This document shows positions 1 to 6,982 of a DNA stretch of 36,362 nucleotides, piece by piece (position 1 is the first letter of the stretch; each line of letters begins with the position of its first letter). The position numbers and the translations under genes were made by a program. The notes under the pieces are model-generated. The model was not told the DNA's origin and did not search any database. It saw nothing but the letters and a program-made list of their open reading frames with translations. This stretch comes from Omnitrophica bacterium RIFCSPLOWO2_01_FULL_45_10b (GTDB lineage Bacteria > Omnitrophota > Omnitrophia > Omnitrophales > Danuiimicrobiaceae), in contig MHFM01000009.1 in NCBI GenBank assembly GCA_001804205.1, forward strand, positions 61,588 to 97,949, given 5' to 3'.

Positions 1-52
1 TGGGTGGCGGAAAGAATCTTGAGATCCTTCGGCCTGACGGCCTCAGGATGAC
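1..52. repeat. Partial GTCAT/ATGAC-type palindromic repeat
   Basis: The first 52 bases end in TCAGGATGAC after a GATCCTTCGGCCTGACGG stretch. This matches the right half of the palindromic repeats seen complete at 30540-30630 and in variant form at 3384-3494 and 4597-4733. The left half lies outside the window. No gene or promoter is seen before the first CDS. Confidence 0.5.
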
Positions 53-93
53 TTATAAAACCAGTTCATTGTTGGGGTTTCACTTCTATCTAT

Positions 94-1095
94 ATGATTA
101 TTGGATTAACAGGTAAAAACGGTTCGGGAAAAGGCGAAGTCGCGCGATTTTTAAAAGAGCGCGGTTTTGAATATCTTTCGCTTTCTGACGTCCTTCGGGA
201 GGAAGTAAAGCGCAGAGGCAAATCGCTGACGCGCGCCCAACTTATTCTGGCCGGGAATGAGCTTCGCAAAAAGTTCGGCCCTGATATTTTGGCAAAGCGG
301 GTTCTTGAGCATATCGACACTGACAAAAATTATGTCATTGATTCCATCCGTCATCCTTCTGAAGCAAAAGCATTAAAATCGCGCAATGGTTTTGTTTTGT
401 TGAACATTACGGCTTCTCCGCGAATCCGCTTTGAGCGCTTGAAAAAACGCAGGCGGGAAAGCGATCCGAAAACATTCCGCGAATTTGTAAAGCTTGAGCA
501 AACGGAAGCCAAAAGCTCAATCAAAAGTGATCAGCAGTTAAATCAAACGCTCAAACTTGCGGATCATACGGTTTCAAACACTGGAACTCTCGAAGCGTTT
601 CAAAGTAAGATTACAAAAATTGTGATGGCCATCGCGCATAAAAAAAAACGCCCGGATTGGGATGAATATTTTTTAGGGATCGCCAAAGTTGTTGCGCTTC
701 GCTCCAATTGCGTTAAACGAAAAGTGGCCGCGGTCATTGTTAAAGACAAACGCATTATTGCGACCGGCTATAACGGAACACCGCGCGGAGTAAAAAATTG
801 CAGCGAAGGGGGATGCCCCAGGTGCAATCAATTGACAAGTTCGGGAACAAAGTTAGATGAATGCCTTTGCTCGCATGGTGAAGAGAATGCGATTACACAA
901 TCCGCTTATCACGGCGTGAACATCAAGGACGCCACGATTTATACAACTTATTCACCTTGTTTGCTGTGCACCAAGATGATTATTAATAGCGGGCTTCACG
1001 AAGTCATTTTTAATATGGATTATCCTCTCGGAGAAACGTCGATGCGGCTTTTAAAAGAAGCCGGCGTTAAGGCCCGAAAAGTCAAATTGGATTAA
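94..1095 (+). CDS. P-loop kinase-like / dCMP deaminase fusion protein
   Basis: A 333-residue protein with two domains. Residues 1 to about 180 look like a nucleoside or nucleotide kinase of the dephospho-CoA kinase/AAA_18 type, with the P-loop GKNGSGKG at residues 7-14. Residues about 186-330 are a zinc-dependent deoxycytidylate deaminase: TGYNGTPRG, then HGEEN at 261-265 (zinc His and proton-shuttling Glu) and PCLLC at 288-292 (the two zinc Cys). The deaminase half should convert dCMP to dUMP for dTTP synthesis. The kinase half may be catalytic or only regulatory; similar fusions are known among fungal dCMP deaminases. ATG 94 has no clear Shine-Dalgarno sequence, but the P-loop begins at residue 7, so little can be missing. 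The polyprenyl synthase gene starts 5 bases after the stop, suggesting one transcript. Confidence 0.85.
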   Translation: MIIGLTGKNGSGKGEVARFLKERGFEYLSLSDVLREEVKRRGKSLTRAQLILAGNELRKKFGPDILAKRVLEHIDTDKNYVIDSIRHPSEAKALKSRNGFVLLNITASPRIRFERLKKRRRESDPKTFREFVKLEQTEAKSSIKSDQQLNQTLKLADHTVSNTGTLEAFQSKITKIVMAIAHKKKRPDWDEYFLGIAKVVALRSNCVKRKVAAVIVKDKRIIATGYNGTPRGVKNCSEGGCPRCNQLTSSGTKLDECLCSHGEENAITQSAYHGVNIKDATIYTTYSPCLLCTKMIINSGLHEVIFNMDYPLGETSMRLLKEAGVKARKVKLD

Positions 1096-1100
1096 CGGTA

Positions 1101-2090
1101 ATGCCTCAAAAAACACCGCTGTTACTTGAAGAAATTTACAAACCAATTCAAAATGTTCTTCCGCGCGTGGAAGAACGTATTCTCGAACTCCTCGCCACAC
1201 CCAATGAACTTTCAGGCGATGTCATTCGCCATTTTTTTCAATCCAAAGGAAAACTTTTAAGGCCAGCACTTGTCCTCTTTGGAGCCAGTTTTGGAAATTC
1301 AATTCCGGAACAAGTAATTCTTACAGCAGCAGCGCTTGAAATTTTTCATTCCGCTACGCTGATTCATGATGACATTATTGATTCCGCTTATTTGCGCCGG
1401 AATCTTCCCACCGTAAACGCCAAATGGAATTCGCAAGTTGCCGTCCTCGTCGGCGATTATCTTCATGACAAAGCGATTGAGGCTATTTTTGATACGAAAA
1501 ACGATCGGCTGATTGCAACTTTTTTAAAAACAGCAGGCATTGTTTGCGATGGCGAAATTCTTGAGCTGAAAGAGAAGAACAATTTTAATTTGAAGGAAGA
1601 AACTTATTTTACGATCATTGAACGCAAAACTGCCGCTTTACTTAGCACCTGCCTTGAATCGGGCGCCATTTTATCCGGCTTGGATGTGGAGCGTATCCTT
1701 GGCCTTAAGAAATTTGGCCTTTATTTTGGGATGGCCTTTCAAGTGATGGACGATTGCCTTGACTTCATGGGTCAGGAAAATGAATTTGGAAAAACACTGG
1801 GCGCCGATCTTCAGGCCGGAGTGCTGACGTTGCCTTTGATTCGATTGATTGCGCTTTTGGACGAAGGGGGTAAAGCCGAAATTTTTTCCAAGGTAAAATC
1901 AGGCCTTAATCGTTCCGAATTGGGAGATTTGATCCGGCTGCTTCAAGAATATGACGCGCTTGATTACTCCATCACGAAAGCGCGTGAATTTACAGAGCGC
2001 GCTTTGCTGGAACTTACCGTTTTCCCGGACTCACCCATACGCCGTAGCCTTGAAGCGCTTCTTGATTATGTCGTTGAACGAAATCGTTAG
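1101..2090 (+). CDS. Polyprenyl diphosphate synthase (trans-isoprenyl, IspB/IspA-like)
   Basis: A 329-residue all-helical isoprenyl synthase. The first aspartate-rich motif DDIID is at residues 90-94 and the second, DDCLD, at 217-221; both bind Mg and the allylic diphosphate. GKLLRPALV (50-58) is the usual IPP/diphosphate-binding segment. The enzyme condenses IPP onto an allylic primer to give a linear all-trans prenyl diphosphate for quinone side chains or related lipids. Length and the small residues before the first motif fit a long-chain (C30-C50) enzyme, but chain length cannot be fixed from sequence alone. It follows the deaminase by 5 bases and precedes rsmI by 15 bases. Confidence 0.85.
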   Translation: MPQKTPLLLEEIYKPIQNVLPRVEERILELLATPNELSGDVIRHFFQSKGKLLRPALVLFGASFGNSIPEQVILTAAALEIFHSATLIHDDIIDSAYLRRNLPTVNAKWNSQVAVLVGDYLHDKAIEAIFDTKNDRLIATFLKTAGIVCDGEILELKEKNNFNLKEETYFTIIERKTAALLSTCLESGAILSGLDVERILGLKKFGLYFGMAFQVMDDCLDFMGQENEFGKTLGADLQAGVLTLPLIRLIALLDEGGKAEIFSKVKSGLNRSELGDLIRLLQEYDALDYSITKAREFTERALLELTVFPDSPIRRSLEALLDYVVERNR

Positions 2091-2105
2091 CCAGCCGCTT
2101 TCCAA

Positions 2106-2792
2106 GTGCAACCTTCTTCCGGTATTCTTTATTTGGTAGCAACGCCCATCGGGAATTTAGAGGATATTACACTGCGCGCCGTCCGCCTTCTACGCGAAGT
2201 TGATTTTGTGATCTGCGAAGATTCCAGGCACAGCGGAATACTGCTCAAGCATTTGGAAATTAAAAAACCCCTGCGCGTGTTTCACGATCATACGCAAAAA
2301 GTAAAATTGGATTCACTCATCCAAGAACTGCAGAACGGTTCTCAGGCGGCCTATGTGACAGACGCAGGGACACCGCTTGTTTCTGATCCGGGTTTTGCTT
2401 TGGTTCAAGCGGCTTTGAACGCCGGCGTTCGGATTGAATCCATTCCAGGCCCAACGGCTTTTGTTGCCGCTTTAATCGTGAGCGGGCTTCCTACCCATGT
2501 GTTTACGTTTGTGGGTTATCTTCCTCAAAAGGAAAAGGCAAAGCGCGATGCGCTGCAAAATCTTGAAGGGGAGCAGAGAACATTGATTTTTTACGAGTCT
2601 CCTTACCGAGTTTTAAAAACATTGAAGGCAATGTTGGATATTTTTGGCGATCGCCGCGCTTCGGTTTCACGGGAACTCACTAAGAAATTCGAAGAAACGG
2701 TGCGAGGAAGGCTTTCTGAAATTTTGGCTTATTTTGAAAAAAAGAAAATTTTGGGTGAGTGGGCCATTGTGGTATCGGGCAAGGAAGATTAA
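2106..2792 (+). CDS. rsmI: 16S rRNA (cytidine-2'-O)-methyltransferase RsmI
   Basis: A 228-residue tetrapyrrole-methylase-fold enzyme. LYLVATPIGNLEDITLRA at the N-terminus, VTDAGTPLVSDPG, ESIPGPTAF and FVGYLPQKEKAK are signature RsmI stretches. RsmI methylates the 2'-OH of C1402 in the 16S rRNA decoding centre using SAM. The protein lacks the roughly 55-residue C-terminal domain of the E. coli enzyme; such short versions are common. GTG at 2106 is the only start that places the conserved YLVATPIGN near the N-terminus. purN starts 3 bases after the stop. Confidence 0.93.
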   Translation: MQPSSGILYLVATPIGNLEDITLRAVRLLREVDFVICEDSRHSGILLKHLEIKKPLRVFHDHTQKVKLDSLIQELQNGSQAAYVTDAGTPLVSDPGFALVQAALNAGVRIESIPGPTAFVAALIVSGLPTHVFTFVGYLPQKEKAKRDALQNLEGEQRTLIFYESPYRVLKTLKAMLDIFGDRRASVSRELTKKFEETVRGRLSEILAYFEKKKILGEWAIVVSGKED

Positions 2793-2795
2793 CCA

Positions 2796-3527
2796 ATGAA
2801 GCGTATTGCGATTTTTGTTTCCGGTTCCGGAACGAATATGGAAAATATCGCGCGGCATGTAAAATCGGGGGTGCTCACTTGTGATATCGCGCTTATCGTA
2901 TCCGACAATCCAAATGCTTCGGCGCTTAAGCGCGCCGCGAATCTTGGCCTAGAAACCTTCGTCATCGAACGTAAGGATTTTAAGTCCAAAGTGGATTTTG
3001 ATGTTAAAATAATGGAGAAGCTTAAGGAAAAGAAGATAGAAGCCGTCATTTTGGCGGGTTACATGCGGATTTTGAGCCCCGAATTTGTTCGCACTTGGCA
3101 GTGGTGTGTTTTGAATATTCATCCAAGCCTTCTTCCAAAGTATCCTGGAGCCCATGCCATTCGGGATGTCTGGGAGGCAAAAGAGAAAGAAACCGGGGTT
3201 ACCGTTCATTTTGTTACCGAGGATGTAGATTGCGGCCCTATTATTTTACAGCGCAAGGTTGCGATCAAACCAGACGATACGTTGGAGACGCTTGAAGCAC
3301 GTGTGCATGCAGCGGAGTATGAACTTTATCCGAAAGCCTTGGAGCTTTTTCTTGCCGGCAAATTGAAGGTAACTGGCAAAACCGTCATTGCGAGCCCCGT
3401 CCGCCCAGCGGAACGGCGGATCCGCCGGTCTGTTAGGCGGAAAGGGGCGAAGCAATCTCCGAGATCGCTTCGTCGCTTTACTCCTCGCGATGACGGCGGA
3501 TCAGCTTCCGGAGGCGTTCAACAATGA
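2796..3527 (+). CDS. purN: Phosphoribosylglycinamide formyltransferase with repeat-encoded C-terminal tail
   Basis: GAR transformylase of purine synthesis, which transfers a formyl group from 10-formyl-THF to GAR. Residues 1 to about 196 form a complete PurN: SGSGTN (9-14) binds the phosphate, NIHPSLLP (107-114) contains the catalytic Asn107 and His109, and EDVDCGP supplies the catalytic Asp145. From residue 197 on, the reading frame runs through a palindromic repeat (3384-3494) and becomes Arg/Ser/Gly-rich and unlike PurN, giving 243 residues where about 190-212 is usual. The stop overlaps the next gene's ATG (ATGA at 3524-3527). The ancestral stop was probably displaced by insertion of the repeat. 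Whether the tail is stable or proteolysed is unknown. Confidence 0.92.
   Translation: MKRIAIFVSGSGTNMENIARHVKSGVLTCDIALIVSDNPNASALKRAANLGLETFVIERKDFKSKVDFDVKIMEKLKEKKIEAVILAGYMRILSPEFVRTWQWCVLNIHPSLLPKYPGAHAIRDVWEAKEKETGVTVHFVTEDVDCGPIILQRKVAIKPDDTLETLEARVHAAEYELYPKALELFLAGKLKVTGKTVIASPVRPAERRIRRSVRRKGAKQSPRSLRRFTPRDDGGSASGGVQQ
3384..3494. repeat. 111-bp GTCATTGCGAG...CTCGCGATGAC palindromic repeat inside the purN tail
   Basis: It begins GTCATTGCGAG and ends CTCGCGATGAC, an 11-base terminal inverted repeat with one mismatch. Inside are two directly adjacent 21-bp hairpins (3400-3420 and 3421-3441). Each has a 6-bp stem TCCGCC/GGCGGA and a 9-base loop, followed by a GCGAAGCAATCTC...GATCGCTTCGTCGC palindrome. 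The same outer family occurs at 4597-4733. It is translated as the C-terminal extension of PurN. Confidence 0.75.
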
Positions 3528-3838
3528 AATGCCCTTTTTGCGCGGAAGAAATACAGGACCAAGCAATTAAATGCAGATATTGTGGTGAATTTTTAAATCG
3601 ATCACCGAAGGTGAAATGGTATTTTAAAACTTCGTTTTTGGTTATCGCATTTTTATGTGTGGGGCCGTTGATTTTGCCGCTCGTTTGGTTTCATCCGAAT
3701 TATTCGAAAAAAGTTAAGGTGATCGTAACGATTTTGATGTTGGTTTTGACTTATTTTTTGATGAAAGCCGTCGCGTTTGGCGTTAAATCCATCAATGTGT
3801 ATTACCAACAGTTAAATCAATTATTACAAGGTTCTTAA
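3524..3838 (+). CDS. Small zinc-ribbon membrane protein
   Basis: A 104-residue protein. The N-terminal zinc ribbon has CPFC (3-6) and CRYC (17-20), the classic MKCPFCAEEIQDQAIKCRYCG double-CxxC knuckle. Two hydrophobic segments follow, at about 34-56 and 64-84, so the ribbon probably faces the cytoplasm on a two-helix membrane anchor. No specific function is recognised. The start overlaps the purN stop by ATGA and the downstream methyltransferase begins directly after its stop, so the three are probably translated from one message. Confidence 0.7.
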   Translation: MKCPFCAEEIQDQAIKCRYCGEFLNRSPKVKWYFKTSFLVIAFLCVGPLILPLVWFHPNYSKKVKVIVTILMLVLTYFLMKAVAFGVKSINVYYQQLNQLLQGS

Positions 3839-4582
3839 ATGGCACTCAGAGAAGAATTTGAACGAACAGGAAATTGGCTGTTCCGGTGGCGAAGTTATTT
3901 ACCGCTGGTCTTAATGGCGTTGTTTCTTCTGGCGTTGAAGCGCTTTGGTTATCCTCAGCATAGCCATCAGTTAGATCAAATATGGGAAATTTTTTGTTTC
4001 TTGATTTCCTTCCTAGGCCTTGGCATTCGTATGTATGCGGTGGGTTGCGCACCGCGGGGGACTTCAGGCCGCAATGTTAAAGAACAGAGGGCAGCCTTTT
4101 TGAATACAACCGGCGTTTATTCTCTCATACGCCATCCGCTTTATTTTGGGAATTTTTTGATTTGGGTTGGGATTGTCCTCTCGCTTCGGTCCTGGTGGTT
4201 TACGGCCATGACCATTTTGGCGTTTTGGCTTTATTACGAAAAAATCATGTTTGCCGAGGAAGAATTTTTGCGCAGGGAATATGATGATCAATTTCTGAAA
4301 TGGGCCAGCAAAACACCCGCTTTTTTCCCGGTGAAATTGAACCTGTGGCAGAAGCCCGAGCTGTCTTTTAAACTAAAAAATGCTTTGCGGCGCGAATATT
4401 CCGGATTTTTTGCCATCATTTCGGTGTATGCGGTTTTGGATATTTTTGAGGAATTGATCACGACCGGCGAGTTAAGCATTGATATCATGTGGAGCATTCT
4501 ATTTGTGTGCGGGCTCGCAATCTATTTAGTTCTCATGTTTTTGAAGAAAAAAACAGATTTCTTGAATGTTCAAGGAAGATAG
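3839..4582 (+). CDS. ICMT/PEMT-family integral membrane methyltransferase, possibly lipid A phosphate methyltransferase
   Basis: A 247-residue protein with several membrane helices. The isoprenylcysteine carboxyl methyltransferase-type core is clear: SGRNVKEQ, then NTTGVYSLIRHPLYFGNFLIW (RHP is the SAM-binding signature) and EEEFLRREYDDQFLKW near the catalytic end. The family methylates lipid-soluble substrates at the membrane face. The SGRN..EQ..LNTTGVYS pattern reminds me of the Leptospira lipid A 1-phosphate methyltransferase (LmtA) group, which would suit a diderm. This is recall of a family pattern and no comparison was run. Two further helices follow the domain (about 185-235). It is adjacent to the zinc-ribbon gene with no gap. 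Confidence 0.72.
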   Translation: MALREEFERTGNWLFRWRSYLPLVLMALFLLALKRFGYPQHSHQLDQIWEIFCFLISFLGLGIRMYAVGCAPRGTSGRNVKEQRAAFLNTTGVYSLIRHPLYFGNFLIWVGIVLSLRSWWFTAMTILAFWLYYEKIMFAEEEFLRREYDDQFLKWASKTPAFFPVKLNLWQKPELSFKLKNALRREYSGFFAIISVYAVLDIFEELITTGELSIDIMWSILFVCGLAIYLVLMFLKKKTDFLNVQGR

Positions 4583-4596
4583 CGCTATGAGGAACA

Positions 4597-4733
4597 GTCA
4601 TTGCGAGCGACTGAAGGGAGCGAAGCAATCCCATTTATTTATTTTTTTCCATAGGATCGGGATAGCCCCTGTGGGGCAATCTCGGGGATCGCTTCGTCCC
4701 CGCCACAAAACGTTGGCGGGTCCTCGTGATGAC
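4597..4733. repeat. 137-bp GTCATTGCGAG...CTCGTGATGAC palindromic repeat
   Basis: Intergenic, between the methyltransferase and enolase. It starts GTCATTGCGAG and ends CTCGTGATGAC. It contains the 22-bp hairpin CCCGCC-(10)-GGCGGG at 4699-4720, the same hairpin type found at 19568-19589 and, in 21-bp form, inside enolase at 5575-5595. No promoter is evident within it; the enolase Shine-Dalgarno lies just beyond at 4741. Confidence 0.7.
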
Positions 4734-4755
4734 GGAAGGCAGGAGGGAGTAATTG

Positions 4756-6132
4756 ATGTCGCTAAAAATTAGCTCAGTGAAAGGACGAGAAATTTTAGAT
4801 TCACGTGGAAATCCAACGGTTGAAGTAGATGTTGTTTTGAATGACGGTACGTTGGGCCGAGCTTGCGTTCCGAGTGGCGCTTCTACGGGTGAACACGAGG
4901 CAGTTGAACTTCGCGACGGTGATAAAAGCCGCTTCCTTGGCAAAGGAGTTCTCAAGGCGGTTCATAATGTGAACGAAAAAATTCAAAAAGCCATTGTTGG
5001 AAAGGATCCTGAGAAACAAGCTGAAATTGATAAGCTTCTTATCGAGTTGGACGGTACCGAGAATAAATCGTCTCTCGGCGCTAATGCGATTTTGGGTGTT
5101 TCGCTTGCTTCAGCTCATGCTGCTGCGAATTCCAAGAAGGTATCGCTTTTCCGATATCTTGGAGGAGCAAATGCAAATCTTCTTCCCGTGCCCATGATGA
5201 ACATCATCAACGGCGGCGTTCATGCGGATAATAATGTAGACCTGCAAGAATTTATGATCATGCCGTTTCGTGCCAAGCGATTTTCTGAAGCACTGAGAAT
5301 AGGTACGGAAGTGTTTCATCATCTTAAAAAAATTCTGCATCATCGCAAGCTTTCCACCGCCGTGGGAGATGAGGGCGGATTTGCGTCGGATCTCAAATCG
5401 AACGAAGAAGCGTTGGATGTGATTGTGGAAGCGATTGAGCAAGCAGGCTATAAGCCGGGTGCGGACATCAAAATTGCGCTTGACCCGGCAAGTTCCAGTT
5501 TTTTTGGGCATGACAAAACTGGTGCGAATTCAAATCCAGGTAAATATGTCCTGCGCGCCGAAAGTCAATCAGTGCCCGCCACAAATCGCGGCGGGTCCGC
5601 CGATCAGTGTGGCGGAAAATCCGCAGAAGAAATGGTTGAGTTTTACGCGAGGCTTTGCGAGCGTTACCCGATCTTTTCAATTGAAGACGGCCTCAGCGAA
5701 GATGATTGGAATGGTTGGCGGAATTTGACCGATCGATTGGGCAAAGAAGTTCAGCTTGTGGGGGATGACCTTTTTGTGACCAATGTCAAACGGCTTAAGA
5801 TGGGGATTGAGAAAAAAGTAGCGAACTCTATTTTAATCAAAGTCAATCAAATTGGAACCTTAACTGAAACCATTGAAGCGGTCAAGCTGGCCCACAAACA
5901 TTCCTATACGGCTGTCATGAGCCATCGGAGCGGAGAAACTGAGGATACTACCATTTCCGATTTAGCGGTGGCGCTCAGCACAGGGCAGATCAAAACAGGC
6001 TCTACTTCGCGGACCGATCGGATTGCCAAGTATAATCAATTGCTTCGAATCGAGGAAGAATTGGGATCTAAAGCCGTGTATGCGGGCACGGTTCTGAATA
6101 AAGAAAGTTTCGCCCGCGCATCCGCAAAATAA
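4756..6132 (+). CDS. eno: Enolase with an in-frame hairpin-encoded insertion
   Basis: Phosphopyruvate hydratase, converting 2-phosphoglycerate to PEP. N-terminal VKGREILDSRGNPTVEVDV, VGDEGGFA (catalytic Glu), SIEDGL, VGDDLFVTN (Mg ligands), SILIKVNQIGT (catalytic Lys) and SHRSGETEDTTI are all intact. AGGAGG at 4741-4746 is spaced 9 bases from ATG 4756; a TTG at 4753 is a weaker alternative. The protein is 458 residues against about 430 for E. coli. About half of the excess is PATNRGGSADQCGG (residues 274-287), encoded exactly by two adjacent 21-bp palindromes (5575-5616, 42 bp, 14 codons) located between the YVL strand and the EEM helix. That position precedes the catalytic SIEDGL and is likely a surface loop, so activity is probably kept. 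Confidence 0.95.
   Translation: MSLKISSVKGREILDSRGNPTVEVDVVLNDGTLGRACVPSGASTGEHEAVELRDGDKSRFLGKGVLKAVHNVNEKIQKAIVGKDPEKQAEIDKLLIELDGTENKSSLGANAILGVSLASAHAAANSKKVSLFRYLGGANANLLPVPMMNIINGGVHADNNVDLQEFMIMPFRAKRFSEALRIGTEVFHHLKKILHHRKLSTAVGDEGGFASDLKSNEEALDVIVEAIEQAGYKPGADIKIALDPASSSFFGHDKTGANSNPGKYVLRAESQSVPATNRGGSADQCGGKSAEEMVEFYARLCERYPIFSIEDGLSEDDWNGWRNLTDRLGKEVQLVGDDLFVTNVKRLKMGIEKKVANSILIKVNQIGTLTETIEAVKLAHKHSYTAVMSHRSGETEDTTISDLAVALSTGQIKTGSTSRTDRIAKYNQLLRIEEELGSKAVYAGTVLNKESFARASAK
5575..5616. repeat. Tandem pair of 21-bp hairpins inserted in frame in enolase
   Basis: Hairpin 1 (5575-5595) is CCCGCC, a 9-base loop, GGCGGG. Hairpin 2 (5596-5616) is TCCGCC, a 9-base loop, GGCGGA. Together they are exactly 42 bp and codon-aligned, so they add 14 residues without a frameshift. 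The same 6-9-6 pair, back to back, occurs at 3400-3441 in purN. This links enolase to the intergenic palindromes at 4699-4720 and 19568-19589. Confidence 0.8.
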
Positions 6133-6140
6133 CTTAAACG

Positions 6141-6452
6141 ATGCGCCGGTCCCGCCTTTTTTGGTTGCTTGCCGTGGTTGTGATTGCCACCTTAATTTAT
6201 CTGCCGAGCTTTTCTAAATACTTGAAGCTCAAACAAAAGGAGAGCGATCTCGAGCGCGAAATTAACCGTCTTCAGTCTGAAATTTCCGAGATCCGGAAGG
6301 AAGAACTTCTTTTAAAAACTGACTTGACCACACTTGAAACTACCGCACGCGAAGTATTAGGCCTCGTGAAACCGGGGGAAGTGGTTTATAAAGTTGTCGA
6401 AGAGGAAATTCCAGAAGAAGAAATCCTTCCAGTCAAAGCAACCTCCCGCTAG
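6141..6452 (+). CDS. FtsB/DivIC-like septum formation initiator
   Basis: A 103-residue bitopic protein: short basic N-terminus (MRRSR), one membrane helix at about 6-22, then a heptad-patterned coiled coil (about 28-68) and a small conserved end with REVLGLVKPGEVVYK, the typical FtsB/DivIC C-terminal box. It should join FtsL and FtsQ in the divisome linking the cytoplasmic membrane to septal peptidoglycan synthesis. The acidic tail VEEEIPEEEILP is extra. It starts 8 bases after enolase; eno-ftsB adjacency is common across bacteria and supports the call. Confidence 0.82.
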   Translation: MRRSRLFWLLAVVVIATLIYLPSFSKYLKLKQKESDLEREINRLQSEISEIRKEELLLKTDLTTLETTAREVLGLVKPGEVVYKVVEEEIPEEEILPVKATSR

Positions 6453-6466
6453 AGGACTTTGATTCC

Positions 6467-6494
6467 TTGCATTTCCGAGAAACATGACTATAAT
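6467..6494 (+). promoter_or_regulatory. Sigma70-type promoter ahead of the fMet-tRNA locus
   Basis: TTGCAT (6467-6472), 16 bases, then a perfect TATAAT (6489-6494). Predicted start is near 6501. It lies 57 bp before the copy of the tRNA-fMet 5' end at 6551, so it was probably the original tRNA promoter. The intact tRNA now lies about 355 bp farther downstream, behind the GIY-YIG gene. Confidence 0.65.
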
Positions 6495-6548
6495 AAATCC
6501 CTGCTTTGATTCCAGGGGTTTTCCTATGGATTTGCTTTTTTAAGATTG

Positions 6549-6637
6549 ATCGCGGGGTGGAGCCCCGTAAAAGCGCTTCGCGCTCACGGGGCCGCGTGAT
6601 GAGCGACGAAGGAGCGAATTTTACGCGGCAGCCTGGT
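6549..6637 (+). pseudogene. tRNA-fMet 5' fragment interrupted by a double-hairpin cassette
   Basis: Bases 6549-6563 repeat the start of the intact tRNA-fMet and its two leading bases (6904-6918). Bases 6628-6637 (GCAGCCTGGT) continue the same tRNA D-arm (6917-6926). Between them, 6564-6627 is foreign. It forms GCCCCGT...ACGGGGC (6562-6592) around AGCGCTTCGCGCT, then GCCGCGT...ACGCGGC. The broken tRNA copy is followed within 5 bases by the GIY-YIG nuclease start. Confidence 0.7.
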
Positions 6638-6641
6638 GAAA

Positions 6642-6944
6642 ATGAATGAACATTATGTTTATGTTTTATGTAGTCAGAAGGACAATGAATGGTATATTGG
6701 CCAGACGGATCGGCACCCAGAAGAAAGGCTTCGAGAACATAATGCTGGTCAAATGGTCTCAACCAAATTACGACGTCCTTTGGAATTGATTTACTATGAA
6801 ATGTATCGACATAAGCAAGATGCTTTGGGCCGCGAAAAATTTCTGAAGAGCGGCGCAGGGCATAATTTTGTTCGAAAGCAACTTAGAAATTTTTTGAATC
6901 ATCATCGCGGGGTGGAGCAGCCTGGTAGCTCGCAAGGCTCATAA
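6642..6944 (+). CDS. GIY-YIG endonuclease domain protein inserted at the tRNA-fMet locus
   Basis: A 100-residue single-domain GIY-YIG nuclease of the UvrC-N/YhbQ-like type. YVYVLCSQKDNEWYIGQT carries the paired Tyr and GIY/YIG-equivalent strands, PEERLREHNAG holds the catalytic Arg, and LGREKFLKSG the metal-binding Glu. It would cleave DNA; the physiological target is unknown. ATG 6642 is chosen; an in-frame GTG at 6636 lies inside the upstream tRNA fragment. The last 13 codons (GVEQPGSSQGS end) are read from the intact tRNA-fMet gene, which overlaps the 3' end by 39 bases, so the natural C-terminus was probably replaced. Flanking duplicated tRNA sequence suggests a mobile, homing-like gene. 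Confidence 0.75.
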   Translation: MNEHYVYVLCSQKDNEWYIGQTDRHPEERLREHNAGQMVSTKLRRPLELIYYEMYRHKQDALGREKFLKSGAGHNFVRKQLRNFLNHHRGVEQPGSSQGS

Positions 6945-6982
6945 CCTTGAGGTCAGGGGTTCAAATCCCCTCCCCGCTACCA
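6906..6982 (+). tRNA. tRNA-fMet (initiator, CAT)
   Basis: 77 nt including encoded CCA. Anticodon loop CTCATAA (CAT). The D-arm GAGCAGCCTGGTAGCTC is the initiator type. The 1:72 position is unpaired (C1 against T72), as expected for an initiator, although C1-A72 is commoner. The anticodon stem is CAAGG/CCTTG, so the usual three G-C pairs next to the loop are A-T, G-C, G-C. All other stems pair fully. Its 5' half and 3' end are both duplicated nearby (6549-6637 and 7112-7133). Confidence 0.93.

Noticed and set aside
3388..3570. 60-codon plus-strand frame overlapping the purN tail
   Set aside because: Alternate frame of the palindromic repeat without a ribosome binding site; the zinc-ribbon gene at 3524 is the real one.
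5110..5511. 133-codon minus-strand open frame inside enolase
   Set aside because: Antisense shadow of a strongly conserved gene; no motif or start signal. The same applies to minus-strand frames inside tilS (13771-14310), ftsH (15342-15707) and pdxJ (23160-23684).
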